From Ichthyophonus hoferi (Eukaryota; Opisthokonta; Ichthyosporea; Ichthyophonida; Ichthyophonidae): DNA of 64,000 bases. A program made the position numbers and the translations under genes. Shown here one piece after another: positions 26,401 through 38,300 of the stretch; positions within the stretch are counted from its first letter, which is position 1, and each line of letters starts with the position of its first letter. The notes under the pieces are model-generated. The model had not been told where the DNA came from. It ran no database searches and was given only the letters and a program-made list of their open reading frames with translations. The stretch covers positions 10,945 to 74,944 of the forward strand of contig NAOQ01000188.1 of assembly GCA_002751075.1 (NCBI GenBank). The letters run 5' to 3'.

Positions 26401-28689
26401 CTTTGGCTGCAAAGTATATTATAGGCTTGATGACATTGATATTAATGAGAAGTTCTCTCCTAAAAATGGCCGGGTCTATTTTTAAGCTATGATATTATAA
26501 AATTAGGCTGGATAATAATGGATTGGGTTACTCATCTAATAACAACCCAGTAAAATATAATTTTCTTCAAAGGCCAGTTCCTTTACAACAAACCACATTC
26601 TCAAACCATCCACCCAGATCTATTTCCAGTAACCTGGGCAGATATTCTCTCTGGAAACGTCACTGCTGCTGATGGTGAGCTATCCTACTATTTATTATTT
26701 CTCTTGAATTATGGGAGAGATGAGTCATACACTGAACCATTAGCCTTGTCACCTCCTCCAGCCAACATCTTGCAGCCTCACGCAGGTCCTGCAGACCTTC
26801 CTGAGTCAGTGGGAAAGCATGCAGTGCAGTAGTCCAATGACAATAGTAATGATGATGTACCTATATGACAACAAATCGCTAATCAACATGCTCAGGAGTG
26901 ATTGAAATAAAAACCTTTGACAATGAGCAGCAGAGCAAAATATACATCGCACACTCCAACCTGTAAGCCGGTGTTCATAATGGCAGCAACAACATTGGCT
27001 GCAACACTCCATTTAGAACCGCCCAGAAAATTGGATCCCAAGGGTGTGAGAAGTGCCATGCAAGTGCATGATAAAATGCAGTGAATCTATGCAATAGAGA
27101 TGGAAATTGCCATCCTGAATGGGTATGCCACATGGACCTTGTTAAGCACCCACCTGTGAAAACCATTCTCCTGTATCCTATGGGTATTCCATAAAAAGCG
27201 AGATGATAAAGGGCAAGTAATTGCCCACAAGGTATGCCTGGTGGTGCAAGGATACCAGGAAAAAGCAAGCATGAACCACTAAGACATTTCGAGCCAACTG
27301 TGCTCATTTTTGATTGTTGGACTTCTTGCTAAGCATAGCGGAAGCCCGAGGGTATGGCCTTGCCTAATTGGATACAAAGGCTGCCTATATACATAGTTGG
27401 GTAGAGACACCTGTTTATATAGAGCAACCACCAATGTTTATGGAGTCAGATAAATGAGGATACAGCTGCAAATCAAGCCAGAGCCTCTACAGACCACATG
27501 CTTCTGGACTGCTCTGAAACAGAATACTGGATACTTCCCTATGGTCAATGCATTTCTACCCTTTAAAGACTGATCCCTGTCTATACAAATCACATGGAAA
27601 AACTGGGTTTGTGTGCATCTGCATTTACATTGATGCCATACTTATCTGTTCAGAGAATGTCAAAGACTGAGAATGGCTCATCAAAACAATTTTTGACCAA
27701 ATACCCCACCAAGTTCATAGGTTTTCTCAGCTCTTTTCTAGGATACACTATTAGTAAGAGTTCAGAAGGATGCATACTACTGTCCCAATAGGGATACATT
27801 AATGAGTTAGTCAGGAGCTATGAGCAACATAATGGACAACCAACACACACTACTTATTGCCTATCATATCCAATTTGCAAACAATGAAGACACAAACCAT
27901 AAACCATGTGATATAAAAGCATATGCTTCCCTAATCAGGTGCTTAATCTGGATTAGTAAATTTAGCAGACCAGACATCATCTTTAGTGTGGCTTTCCTCG
28001 CCAGATCCTCTGCCAAGCCCAACATGGAACATTATGAAATGTTCTTGCATCTTCTGAGATACCTCAATACATACCCATCAGAGACCATGATATGCAAGCC
28101 TGGACCTATTCGTCTCATAGCCTATTCCAATGCAGATTTTTAAACAAAAGAAAACAATAATGCAAAAAGGACCAGTGGCTACTGCATTTGTCTGGCTGAG
28201 GGTTTACTTGATGGGAATTCTCGAAGCAAACCATTTGTGCCCTATCATCAATGGAGAGTGAATTTGTTAGCATAGCAGCTACCACACAACAGATCGCTTA
28301 CATTGCAGCTTCAATGAATAGACCAGGTCTTGACAATGGGAGAGTGCCACTGTATAGCGATAACACAAGTGTTGTATGACTATGTAGCGAGACGTGTGTT
28401 TCTAAAAACCCTCGCCACATTGCCATTCGTTTTCACTACATCAGGGAAGTGGTAAGCAACAATGAGATTGAAGTCAGAAGCGTCTCATCCATGAATCAAG
28501 TTGCTGACTGCCTAACCAAGCCTTTTGGACCTGGACCCTTCCAAATGGCCCAGAAACTCCTGCGCCTGCAAGCACAACTATAAGCAATAAATTATCTGGA
28601 CTATGTATGAGAAAACATCAGTATGAAGTGCACCAATGTGATAATGATCTTTCTTTTTCTTTTGGCTCTCTCTAACGTTTCCAGCCAAT

Positions 28690-29900
28690 GGGAGAGTGTT
28701 ACAAGATTACTAACCACAGATGGTTAATAGGGTTCAATCAAAGCCTAGATAATAAGTAGATCAATTCTTGTCATAGTATGTAGTATATGAAATATTTTAC
28801 ATCAAATGAGGAAATGGGTTAATTCGCGATCTAAATGGGAACATATTAGTATTTAAGCATTATGGAAAGTTCAGACAATTCTAATGGATCTCTATGACCT
28901 ATTGTGAGTTGGATTAGCTAATATAAATATTTATGATTGGCTCTATTTAGGTTATTGAACGTAGCAACATAGAGGTTAACCGGAACGTTAGCACTGGCGA
29001 TAAAATGAAGTATAAAAGAAAGCAAAAGTCAATAATAAAGGCCCCAGCCCTGCTCATACATACGCAATAAAAATAGCACATATGAACTTCTTATAAGCGC
29101 ATATAAAAATACTTTGCATTTTATTAGAAATTTGCAATAACCACATTGTTGTTGTAATATTTAATCCACCATTGGCACTCACATACAATAATAATGTTCA
29201 GACCTCTCGCTCGTTCAGAAGTCAGAGAGCTGCTTACTGACACTGGATAATACTAATAGTATTTATTTACATATGACATAGCTCCACTTATTGATTGATC
29301 TCATAGTGTGATTGCCACATTTACATCTAAGCGCATCAAAGCATCTATCCCTTCTAAATTAGACCAGAGATATAATTACTACAGCCAGTTACTTAGAGAG
29401 TTGGTATAAGGGTCTTCAATAGAACCTCTAACACAACAACTGAGACTTAAAGACAGATATGATAAAGCAGCTATTACTTACGCTGGTCAAACAACATTAG
29501 CCACTACCAGTTATACAAATGGAGATTCCGACAGCTGTGTACAAGTCGATAGAACTGACATAGATTCTGATAGATCTGATCAAGCAGTTATCTCTTACGC
29601 TGGTCAAACAGCATTAACCACTACCAATTATACAATTGGAGATCCCGACAGCTGTGTACAAGTCGATAGAACTGACACATATTCTGATAAATGTAATTAC
29701 TATAGCCGGTTACCTGGAGAGTTGATATGCACCTTCAATAGGACCTCCACCACTACAACTGGGTCTTGAAAATAGATAAGATCTATTGGCTATTACTATC
29801 CTTAGCCCAGAAAAACCAATTCTTATTCGCAAACGACTTGGAGATCCCAAAGAAGCCTGCGGGCAAGTCACTAGCACTGCCACAGTTTCCTTAACCTTTA
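28690..29900 (+). repeat. Right LTR-like repeat of the copia fossil with extended module array
   Basis: It begins near TGTTACAAGATTACTAACC, a plausible copia LTR start just after the RNase H region. It continues through the blocks shared with 21.34-22.14 and 22.93-23.44 kb. Its right part is longer than the other copies because the protein-like module is repeated: two close 117-bp units, then a diverged third that ends near LGDPKEACGQV. The true LTR end could therefore lie before 29.6 kb. Confidence 0.5.
29456..29689 (+). repeat. 117-bp tandem duplication (39 codons per unit), two copies
   Basis: Units start at 29456 and 29573. Each reads approximately D-A-x-I-x-YAGQT-x-TT-x-YT-x-GD-x-DSCVQVDRT. 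The period is a multiple of three, so the duplication keeps the reading frame of the protein-like module. Confidence 0.8.
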
Positions 29901-32049
29901 TATATTTAAAAAGAAAAAAATAGCATGCAATAATATAATATAATGCAGAGATGTATTTGGCCCTATTAGTGTAATTCAAAAGCGGACGGCAAAAAATATT
30001 AAGGCTACGATTCAAAAAATAAATATTGAAATATGATTGGTCTCTGGCTAGATATTTGACGGATCATGAGTACATGGATAAAATTTTGTGAAATTTTGAA
30101 AATTTTGATATTTCAGGATCACAACCAAAACTTTGTTTTTGTTTATTTTTTTTTGATTGCACAAAGACATATTAATTACATTGTCTGATTTAGTATCTTC
30201 CTAGAATGGTTAATAGCTAACTCTATTTTTTTTTTGATATAGAGATTTTCTTAAATAAAATTAAACTGAACTTGGGCTGCGCTATCAACGAGGGGGTTTC
30301 CAATGAAAAGCATTTCCTATGTATAGGAAATAGACATAAAGGGTGAAGTTATATTATAAGATAATTGCAGTAGAATTCAAAAATTTCTTTTTTCTTTTGT
30401 CTGTTAATAATAGCCAGAATAGTTGTATTATATGGATATTACAAAAAAAAAAGACGATGGCACCATAGATGCGTGTTTCTTGGCAATTATATGGAGCCTA
30501 GCAATATAACCAACTCAATTAATATGCAATATTTCAAATGCACAATAACATAAACCTTAGCGTCACAATTTTCTTTTTTCTTATTAGTTTTTCTTTTTCC
30601 ACCGAAAATGACATAATTTTTCTTTCAATATATTCATTATAAAGCGTCCTTAGCGAGACCATTTATTTCACCCGTTACCAAATTACTGATTCTAATAGCC
30701 AAGTAGGGCTGACTTACGACATTGCCAAGTAGGGCCGACTTACGACATTGCCAAGTTTTCGATCGCCCCTTGATTGGCAACTCTATTTCTTTCTATATAA
30801 ACAGCAAATACAGAATTTTTATAATTAGCATGCATGCCAATTTCATCATGTAGACCATCACCAACGGAGTGTATTACATTGTATTATATTTAAAAGAATA
30901 TATTAGGTTTCCTGCAACAACAATGTTGTCCCATCACATTTATTTAAGTAGAGTCAGCCAATCACCTGGGGCAAGTATATTCTTGTGAGCCACATCTAGG
31001 TCATTTTAATATATATAATCATGTTTATCCGTGTGTGGTTTTAGAGTTATAAATAATTACCATTATTATTGTGCCATGAATTAGTGTTGTGTAGAATAGA
31101 CATAGAATGAAAAAGTACGTATAAACAGTTACACACAGCTACATATGATTTTTTATTTTTTTACGTTCTCGCATCATAAAGATAAACCCTAGGGTAACGC
31201 GCATTTGTCGGAGTAATAAAATGCAGTACTAAATACACGAGAATAGTTTCTAGGAAACAAGTAAAAATAAATAGCTCTTATAAAACTTGTACAGGAGGCC
31301 AACCAGAGGTGTAGGTAAGTACGCCGCAAAGTTTTAATTGATGGTCTACACGTATGGGCATGACGTTGTATTTGAGTGTATGTGTGAATGTCAAGCACGT
31401 GCGTTTATGTTTTAAATATAGACGTATATTTATATATGTACTTCTGATTAATGCATCCTATACTCGTGTATGTCGATGCCTGTGTTTGTATTGATGTTTC
31501 TAGTTGTTGCATAAGTAACGAGTATCCATGCATTCACCCAGTACATAAGTGCGCATGTTCCGACACATTTATCATTCACAGCCCATAGGCATGCCTATGT
31601 AGTGAATTGCTTTTAGGCAAGGTTTACAAAGCAATAGGTCCAGGTGGAAGTCAGTACATTGGCAGCTGAGATCATGGAAAAGGAAAGAAAGGTCGAATCT
31701 ACTCTCTGGTTCTTATGGCTATCCTATCTCCTTTAAAAATGTTTTTTTTTAAACTTTTTTCCCTCTGAAATATCACTGCTGTTCATTCTCTTTGGCCTCA
31801 TCTTTTCTGTTTTTTCAATTATAACACTTTCTGTTGCCGCTGTTTCTATTGTGTACAGATACCTGCCTTGAAATAAAACTTTTCATTTCTGTTTGGTAAT
31901 AGTATAAATATATATATATATATATATATACGGATACCACAAGAAATATCAGAGAAGTATTACCAGTCTGGCACATTACTTTACCCCTATCATCTCTTTC
32001 CCTCTTTCACCCCTTTCTTTTAAGTTTTTTTATTATTATCTTTCTATAG
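29900..32049. other. Spacer upstream of the PH-cyclase gene
   Basis: AT-rich sequence with poly-T and poly-A runs. It should contain the promoter and first exon of the PH-cyclase gene, but I cannot place either with confidence. An ATG at 31555 followed by 14 codons and a GTAGTG donor would join in phase to the exon at 32050; this is weak. Confidence 0.4.
30698..30756. repeat. 26-bp tandem repeat, 2.3 copies
   Basis: The unit GCCAAGTAGGGCTGACTTAC plus GACATT occurs twice, followed by a partial third copy. Confidence 0.9.
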
Positions 32050-35000
32050 ACAATGCAAAGGGACCAACTATTGCATACAGTCAGGGGAGACGTTGCGGAG
32101 TAGTTTGACCGTCTCCAGTCCCATTCATGAGGCCCCTCAAACCGCATGGTCAAGAAACCCCACCATACAGAATGGTACATGGCGTTGATAGGTGTAGACT
32201 AGGCTATCTATACTCGATACATTAAAGTATATTGAGATGCATGTGTGAGCATACGCATAGATTGGCACACGCCTATGTATAAATAGGTATCCTCATTGGT
32301 GTGTGCATATACATCCACTAAACCTTCTAGGATTGTGTATGCAGGTAGGATAATATGTATGGTGCATGATGATATGTTTGTATAAAAGTATATATGATAG
32401 TATATATGAATGTGTTTTACTGGTTTTTCATACTGACGATCATTCGTATAGCAGGTGGTCAGCGTCGGTTGGAATATGATGGTATGTTTGCATGGAAGTA
32501 TGCCTGGAAGTATGCATGATAGTATGTATAAATGGGCGTGTTTAACGAGTTTTTCATACTGATGATAATTGATATAGTAGGGGGTCCGCGTCGGCTGAAA
32601 TCTATGGAGCTACCATCAAATATGGTAGGCAATACAGTAGTATTTTTTTATATTATATATATACGCGTATGGAGTTATTATATAGCATGTCTGTGCATGG
32701 ATATGTGCTTATATACACTGTCCACCCTAATTGTTGATCGGGTTCTTTGATGATGTCAGGCATATGCATTTATATGATGGGCCATAGATACCATGGTGGA
32801 AAGATCACCCTCGTACTTGAAGCGTAACGATATATATTTGACTTGCAGCTCAGCGGGTCAAGCCTTATCTACAAGGGAAAGTCACGATGGTTTGTACTGG
32901 AGAAGGATAAATTGAGCTGGTATCGCAGCGCAACGTAAGCACCTATTAATATTTTTCTATTTAATTGCTCTTCCTATTTATTCTTCCCACCCACCCTCTC
33001 TCTTTATACCTTGCGCTTGCCAAGTAAAGAACTGCCGACTTGTCTATTGGTTCATTGGTGTTATAAATTGTAAATTTATGATCAAAAGAAGCGGCAATTT
33101 TGTGATAGAGCCATCATGTATACGAGTTATAAAGCACATACAACATAAACGGGCTCAAATACCAACCGTACATACGTTCTCCCTTACACACCCATATATA
33201 TCCATCTATATAGCAACACATCTACGCCCACACATATATTAAGGTGGTTGTATACTATGTACTTTACACTTCATGCACTAAGTGTCCTTGCTATGTCTTG
33301 TGTCTGTTCCCTATTACATACACACGAGGCACAAGGTGGCCAACATGTATTTCTTTATTTAGCATGGGTTTAGGGAAAAAGTGTGGGCTCATCTCTTGGT
33401 ACATGTGTATCCAGGTATATATATATATATATATTGGTGTGGGGTAAATATTCAATCATAAGGCACGCTAATATGTAATGTGGTGGGACCACACCACACC
33501 ACACAGCGAGCTTACTAAGAAGGGAATTATCATGCTTAATCAAATTACACGGGTGGTTGGACTAAACTCTGTCCAAGAGCCCTTTGATGGCGATCGGGAA
33601 TTTCTTAGAAACAATAAAACAGGTGGGAGAAGTTTGAAGCATAGTGAGAGAATAGTATAGTGATTACATATATATGCGCACACTAGTGTGTTTTGCACAT
33701 AAGCCTATTACACAATGATTATATATCACCTGCTATGATATCTAGGAATTGCAGTACATAGCCAACGATGTGTAAACATATATGCGTACACCAACCAATA
33801 TGTCACCACACACATAGTCATGATCGATCCTATCTATATAAATGTGCACATATAGAGGCGCAGGCCTACCTATGCAGCCATCATGCGATATATATTTTAA
33901 TACCTCTACCTCTATCTTCCCTCCTTTGTGTTCTACGAATAAAATGCAAGGCTGTATTTCTTCAGATGTCTCTGTATGAGCACCTCATTATATATTGTAT
34001 CTTCTACTGTCTGCTATATACTGTACATGATATACTATCTATGATGTACTATGATATACTATATATAATTTATGTTCTCTAGGCCCTATTTTCTATTATC
34101 TCGTGTACACTCTTAACCAGGGAATATGATGGGATGGGTATGCAGGCTTTGTAGTCACCGTGATGGAAAATCACAAGAAACATGATTACTATTTTATATC
34201 AGACTCCGAGGATTCTACCAGTTTATGGTAGGAACATAATACATAATGCACTCACTCACTTACTCACCTTACTATGTTTTATTTCTTATATATGGGGTGC
34301 TTTCAGGGCATGTAACATATAGCTAGAGGCATATACCTGTGCAAGTATAATATGTTTGCATGTATATGTATGTATATCGTCCTTTTTGTGTCTATGTGTA
34401 TGCATAACCTCAGAGATCCATCTCTAACCCACTCCGTTTTATAATATTCTGGCTTCTACTTTATACATTGTATTATGTATTTAAGTATCCAATGATATTG
34501 TCTACCTATTTTATTTAAACGTTATACTTATATTTTTCCTTACTTATTTCAGATACATAAACATCAACCAATCTTATCCTCCCTCTTCTTCTCCCCTACT
34601 CCACTCTATATCCTTCCATACATGTTTTTTATTGGTCCTTTATCAAGCTTTTCTTTTTAACCTGTTACCTGCTCTATCCTAATTGGTATTACTACCTCCC
34701 TGCTAGGATGGACCAGTTAGAATGGGGCCGTCTTGGATTTCTTCCAGATCCACAAAAGTTACCTGATACTACTCTTGGTGGAGCCAGCGTAAGGCCAAAA
34801 GAGGTACATTGCCACTATGTGTATCTATGCATACTAACATAGATAGATAGGTAGATAGGTAGATAGGTAGATAGATAGGTAGGTAGGCATATATATATGC
34901 ATTCATATGTTGCGTGTAGGCCTGCATGTTTGTACTGCTATGGACTGATAAAGCCTAGGTATGGCAGTTGCCTATGTATATGTATATGTATATATGTGTG

Positions 35001-35271
35001 GGTATGTGGTTATAAAGTAATGACAATTTGCCTGTTTGAGAGTCGGCGGATGGTTGTATTATTTATGTGTGTTTGATGAGGATTGATATATAGATATTCC
35101 ACTATGAAAGGTGGAATGGGAAATGCTCTATGTATATCTGCACATCTACGCCAAGATAACCTGCTATATCATGCTATATCATAGATGGATATTACAGAAA
35201 CTATGCACGCATATATCCTATACCCTTGCCACCTCAACATCTATTCAGTTGTCCTGATCATGGCTAACGTG

Positions 35272-35312
<41 letters not shown>

Positions 35313-38300
35313 TGTATCTATGACAGATAGCCGGTGAAGTAAGATTCTCTGGCTGTTTAAAGCGAAAAACAACTGGGGGGTGGAAAGACCGATATATAGT
35401 GTTGCATGACAACAAGTTGGTGTGGTACTCGTCTCGCCCTGGAAATCCTGATACCATGCTAGGGTATAGCAGCTCCCTCTCGGCTCTTATTATTGTTGGG
35501 TAGAGAGAGGAAAGGGGCCTGTATGGGCCTGTTGGGGGCGGAGGTCATTTACCTGAGATTGAAGAATACACTATGCATACCTATTTATATCATCATTTCA
35601 AACTTTCACACCTATAAAATTATATGTACGTATGATAATGATATGAGCCATGAAAGCATTGCCAATGAGCCTTCTATATATCTACAGTACTGTTAGTTAT
35701 ACTGCATATATATTTTAATGCCTTATTATAATACCACTATATAATACATGCAAGCATGCTTGAGAGATGTGTAATATGTAATGTGTGTACTCTACCTATA
35801 CCTATACCTAACCCCCACCTTCCTCCCACTCTCTTATTCTATCTTAGCCGACTTCACTTCTATCAAATCCGAGGCATCTATCCAGGTCCCGCTTATATTA
35901 CCTCTTCCCAAGACAACGAATTACCCAAGGGCCGTCTACCCTGGGTCTTGTTCATAGACCGCAAGGGAGAGACCAGTCCTCTTTGCTTTCTCGCAATGGT
36001 ACGTAGGTGTACGCTTGTATATATCATATATAGTATATAAACGTAGGTGTACGTAGGTACATGTGCATATCTATGTGCATATCTATATGGAGACAGTATC
36101 TGTATGTAAGTATATATATATGATAAGGAGTGGGCGGGAGGGGTGGATGCAAGTGTATGTAAGGTATATGTAATAGGCGTAAGGCATACATGGTCGATAG
36201 AGACCCTTTCCTTGTAATCAATAAGTAGGTTAAGGGTTAATCCCTATGGTAAGGAGGTTGATATAGTAAGGATAGCGGGGTAGTGTAGGTAGTATAGTTA
36301 GTATAGTGATACAATCTACAGCCAATGGGCTAGAGAAAGGAGGCTATGATAGGTATACTATCAGTCAAATGAGGCTCCCAGTGCATATAAATGAGCAAGT
36401 CTTTCCATCTCTCCTATCTAATTTTTATGTTATATGGTCTATTGCGTATCTGTGTTACAGGCGGATTATTTATTGAAATGGTCCATTCTATACAGACCTT
36501 GTCTCCTTTTGCCCATCTTCTATCTTTTCCTTCTTAAAATTTTTTTTCTCGCACCTTTTCAATTCATCTCAATTGCGTTATGTTTATATTTATAACCCTA
36601 CTATCATGTCTTCCCTTTAGATCACAGCTTTTCCCCCTATCTCACTGTTCATACTTAATTCTATTTACATTCACTATCTCTGCAATACATACGTTTACCT
36701 CAGGCCATCCCCACCCATCCTAACACTCCCTCTCACCTTCTTATTCCTCCCTCCTCCCTCCTCCCTCCTGGGCCCTTTCCCTTACCTTCCCTTTGTCCTC
36801 TTTGCCTATGGCCTTATACCTTAGACCCCCATGGTAGCCAACCTGTGGGTCGATGTATTAACGCGAGTGAAGACCTTTTTGCTAAGCCATAGTGACGATA
36901 ATCTATTTGAGGAGGAGGACATAGATAACGATGACGCACAGGAGGACTTCTTGGTTTCAAAGGTAAACTCTATACCTTATGCCTTACACCCTATACCCCA
37001 TCACCATTCACCGTTATTTTTGCCTACTTTTGCCTATTTGTCAAATACAATGAAGCTCTCTGGTTAGTGGTTTGTTACTTACTGTTCTTCTAGCTGTATA
37101 TTTAGCTCATTACCATCCTCATCCCACTATTTATTTATTTTTCTACGTTCTTTTAGGTTATGCCATGCCTATCCCTCTTCTGCCTTCTTGCTATTCATTG
37201 TTTTTCCTCTTTCTATTACCCTCCTACCCCTACAATTGCTGTTGCACTTCCAGGAAAGGTTGTCTTTCTGTCACTTATTTCTAATTAATTGGGTATATTT
37301 GGTTTATTTAAGCCAATTGCCACCCATTACTGCATAACGCACCCGTACCCTCTATGCAATATTATCTCTGTATGCATGGTCACTGGTCACCACACCACTG
37401 ATGCCTTTATCTACGCCTTTCCATATTATATTTATTTAGGTATCCAGGTCTTCCCTCTCTCCCTTCTCCCCTCTCCCCTCTCCCCTCTCCCCTCGCTCTT
37501 ATGCATAATATTCCTATCACTATGTCGTCCTTCTTAATATTTACTTTAGTATGTTCCTATGTACTCTGGGTTGATGGTGATTCTCACCCCACCCCTCCTA
37601 CTCCTTCCTCTTATAATTCTACTTACCCTGCCTGCATATCCAGGCCCGCCTTGATGCATTGGTTAGTTTTGTGCCACGAATTGTAGTCAAGCGCTTCATG
37701 AAAGACCCCACCCCATTGGTCGATGTAGAATCCTCCAAGATGAATGGAGCAGTTTTATTTGCGGATATCAGTGGGTTCACCACCTTAGCCGAAGAACTAG
37801 CCAAGAAAGGAGGAGGGGAGGGAGCAGAGATCCTATGCCAACATCTCAACGCCTACTTTGGAAAGCTAGTAGAATTAATCCACCAATACGGAGGGGACGT
37901 TATAAAATACGCGGGGGACGCGTTTCTAGCGTTATGGGTAGGGCAGCCTAAGTACATGGCTATGATGGCCTGCCAATGTGCCCTCAAGATCCAAACCCAC
38001 ACCGCCAAGTATTCGGCCGACAAGATTACGCTTACCGTACATATCGGGATAGGAGCCGGCACTGTATATGGCATGCATATTGGTGGCGTCAATGATCGAT
38101 GGGAATATTTGATTGGTGGCGACCCCATGTTACAGATTGCTGCGGTAGGTGTGGGAAGGTGGGAGGAGAGACAGAGAGCTCTTGTATGTCATATTATTGA
38201 GGAGGGAGATAAACAGTAAAATGAAAGGGAACATGCAAGTGGTTGTCCACATGTTTATGTGGATACATATTTCAGGTTTTGATACACCTTGAATTGTTTT

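Larger units (their letters stand above)
22930..29700 (+). mobile_element. Fossil Ty1/copia-type LTR retrotransposon, broken
   Basis: The internal part runs from about 23.44 to 28.60 kb. Parts are in the copia order: a gag-like region (about 23.6-25.1 kb) with a zinc-knuckle-like remnant near 25.03 kb; a protease region (25214-25543) with the DSGAS active-site motif; integrase (about 25.65-26.4 kb); reverse transcriptase (about 27.3-27.8 kb); and RNase H (about 27.8-28.56 kb, ending in a typical VADCLTKPF stretch). Integrase before reverse transcriptase identifies copia rather than gypsy. Diverged flanking repeats lie at about 22.93-23.44 and 28.69-29.7 kb. The coding part is broken many times (a dozen or more), and the flanking repeats differ considerably, so the insertion looks old and inactive. 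Confidence 0.85.

Noticed and set aside
24501-27307. Open frames on the - strand across the copia region
   Set aside because: They are antisense shadows of the element, whose parts all read on the + strand.
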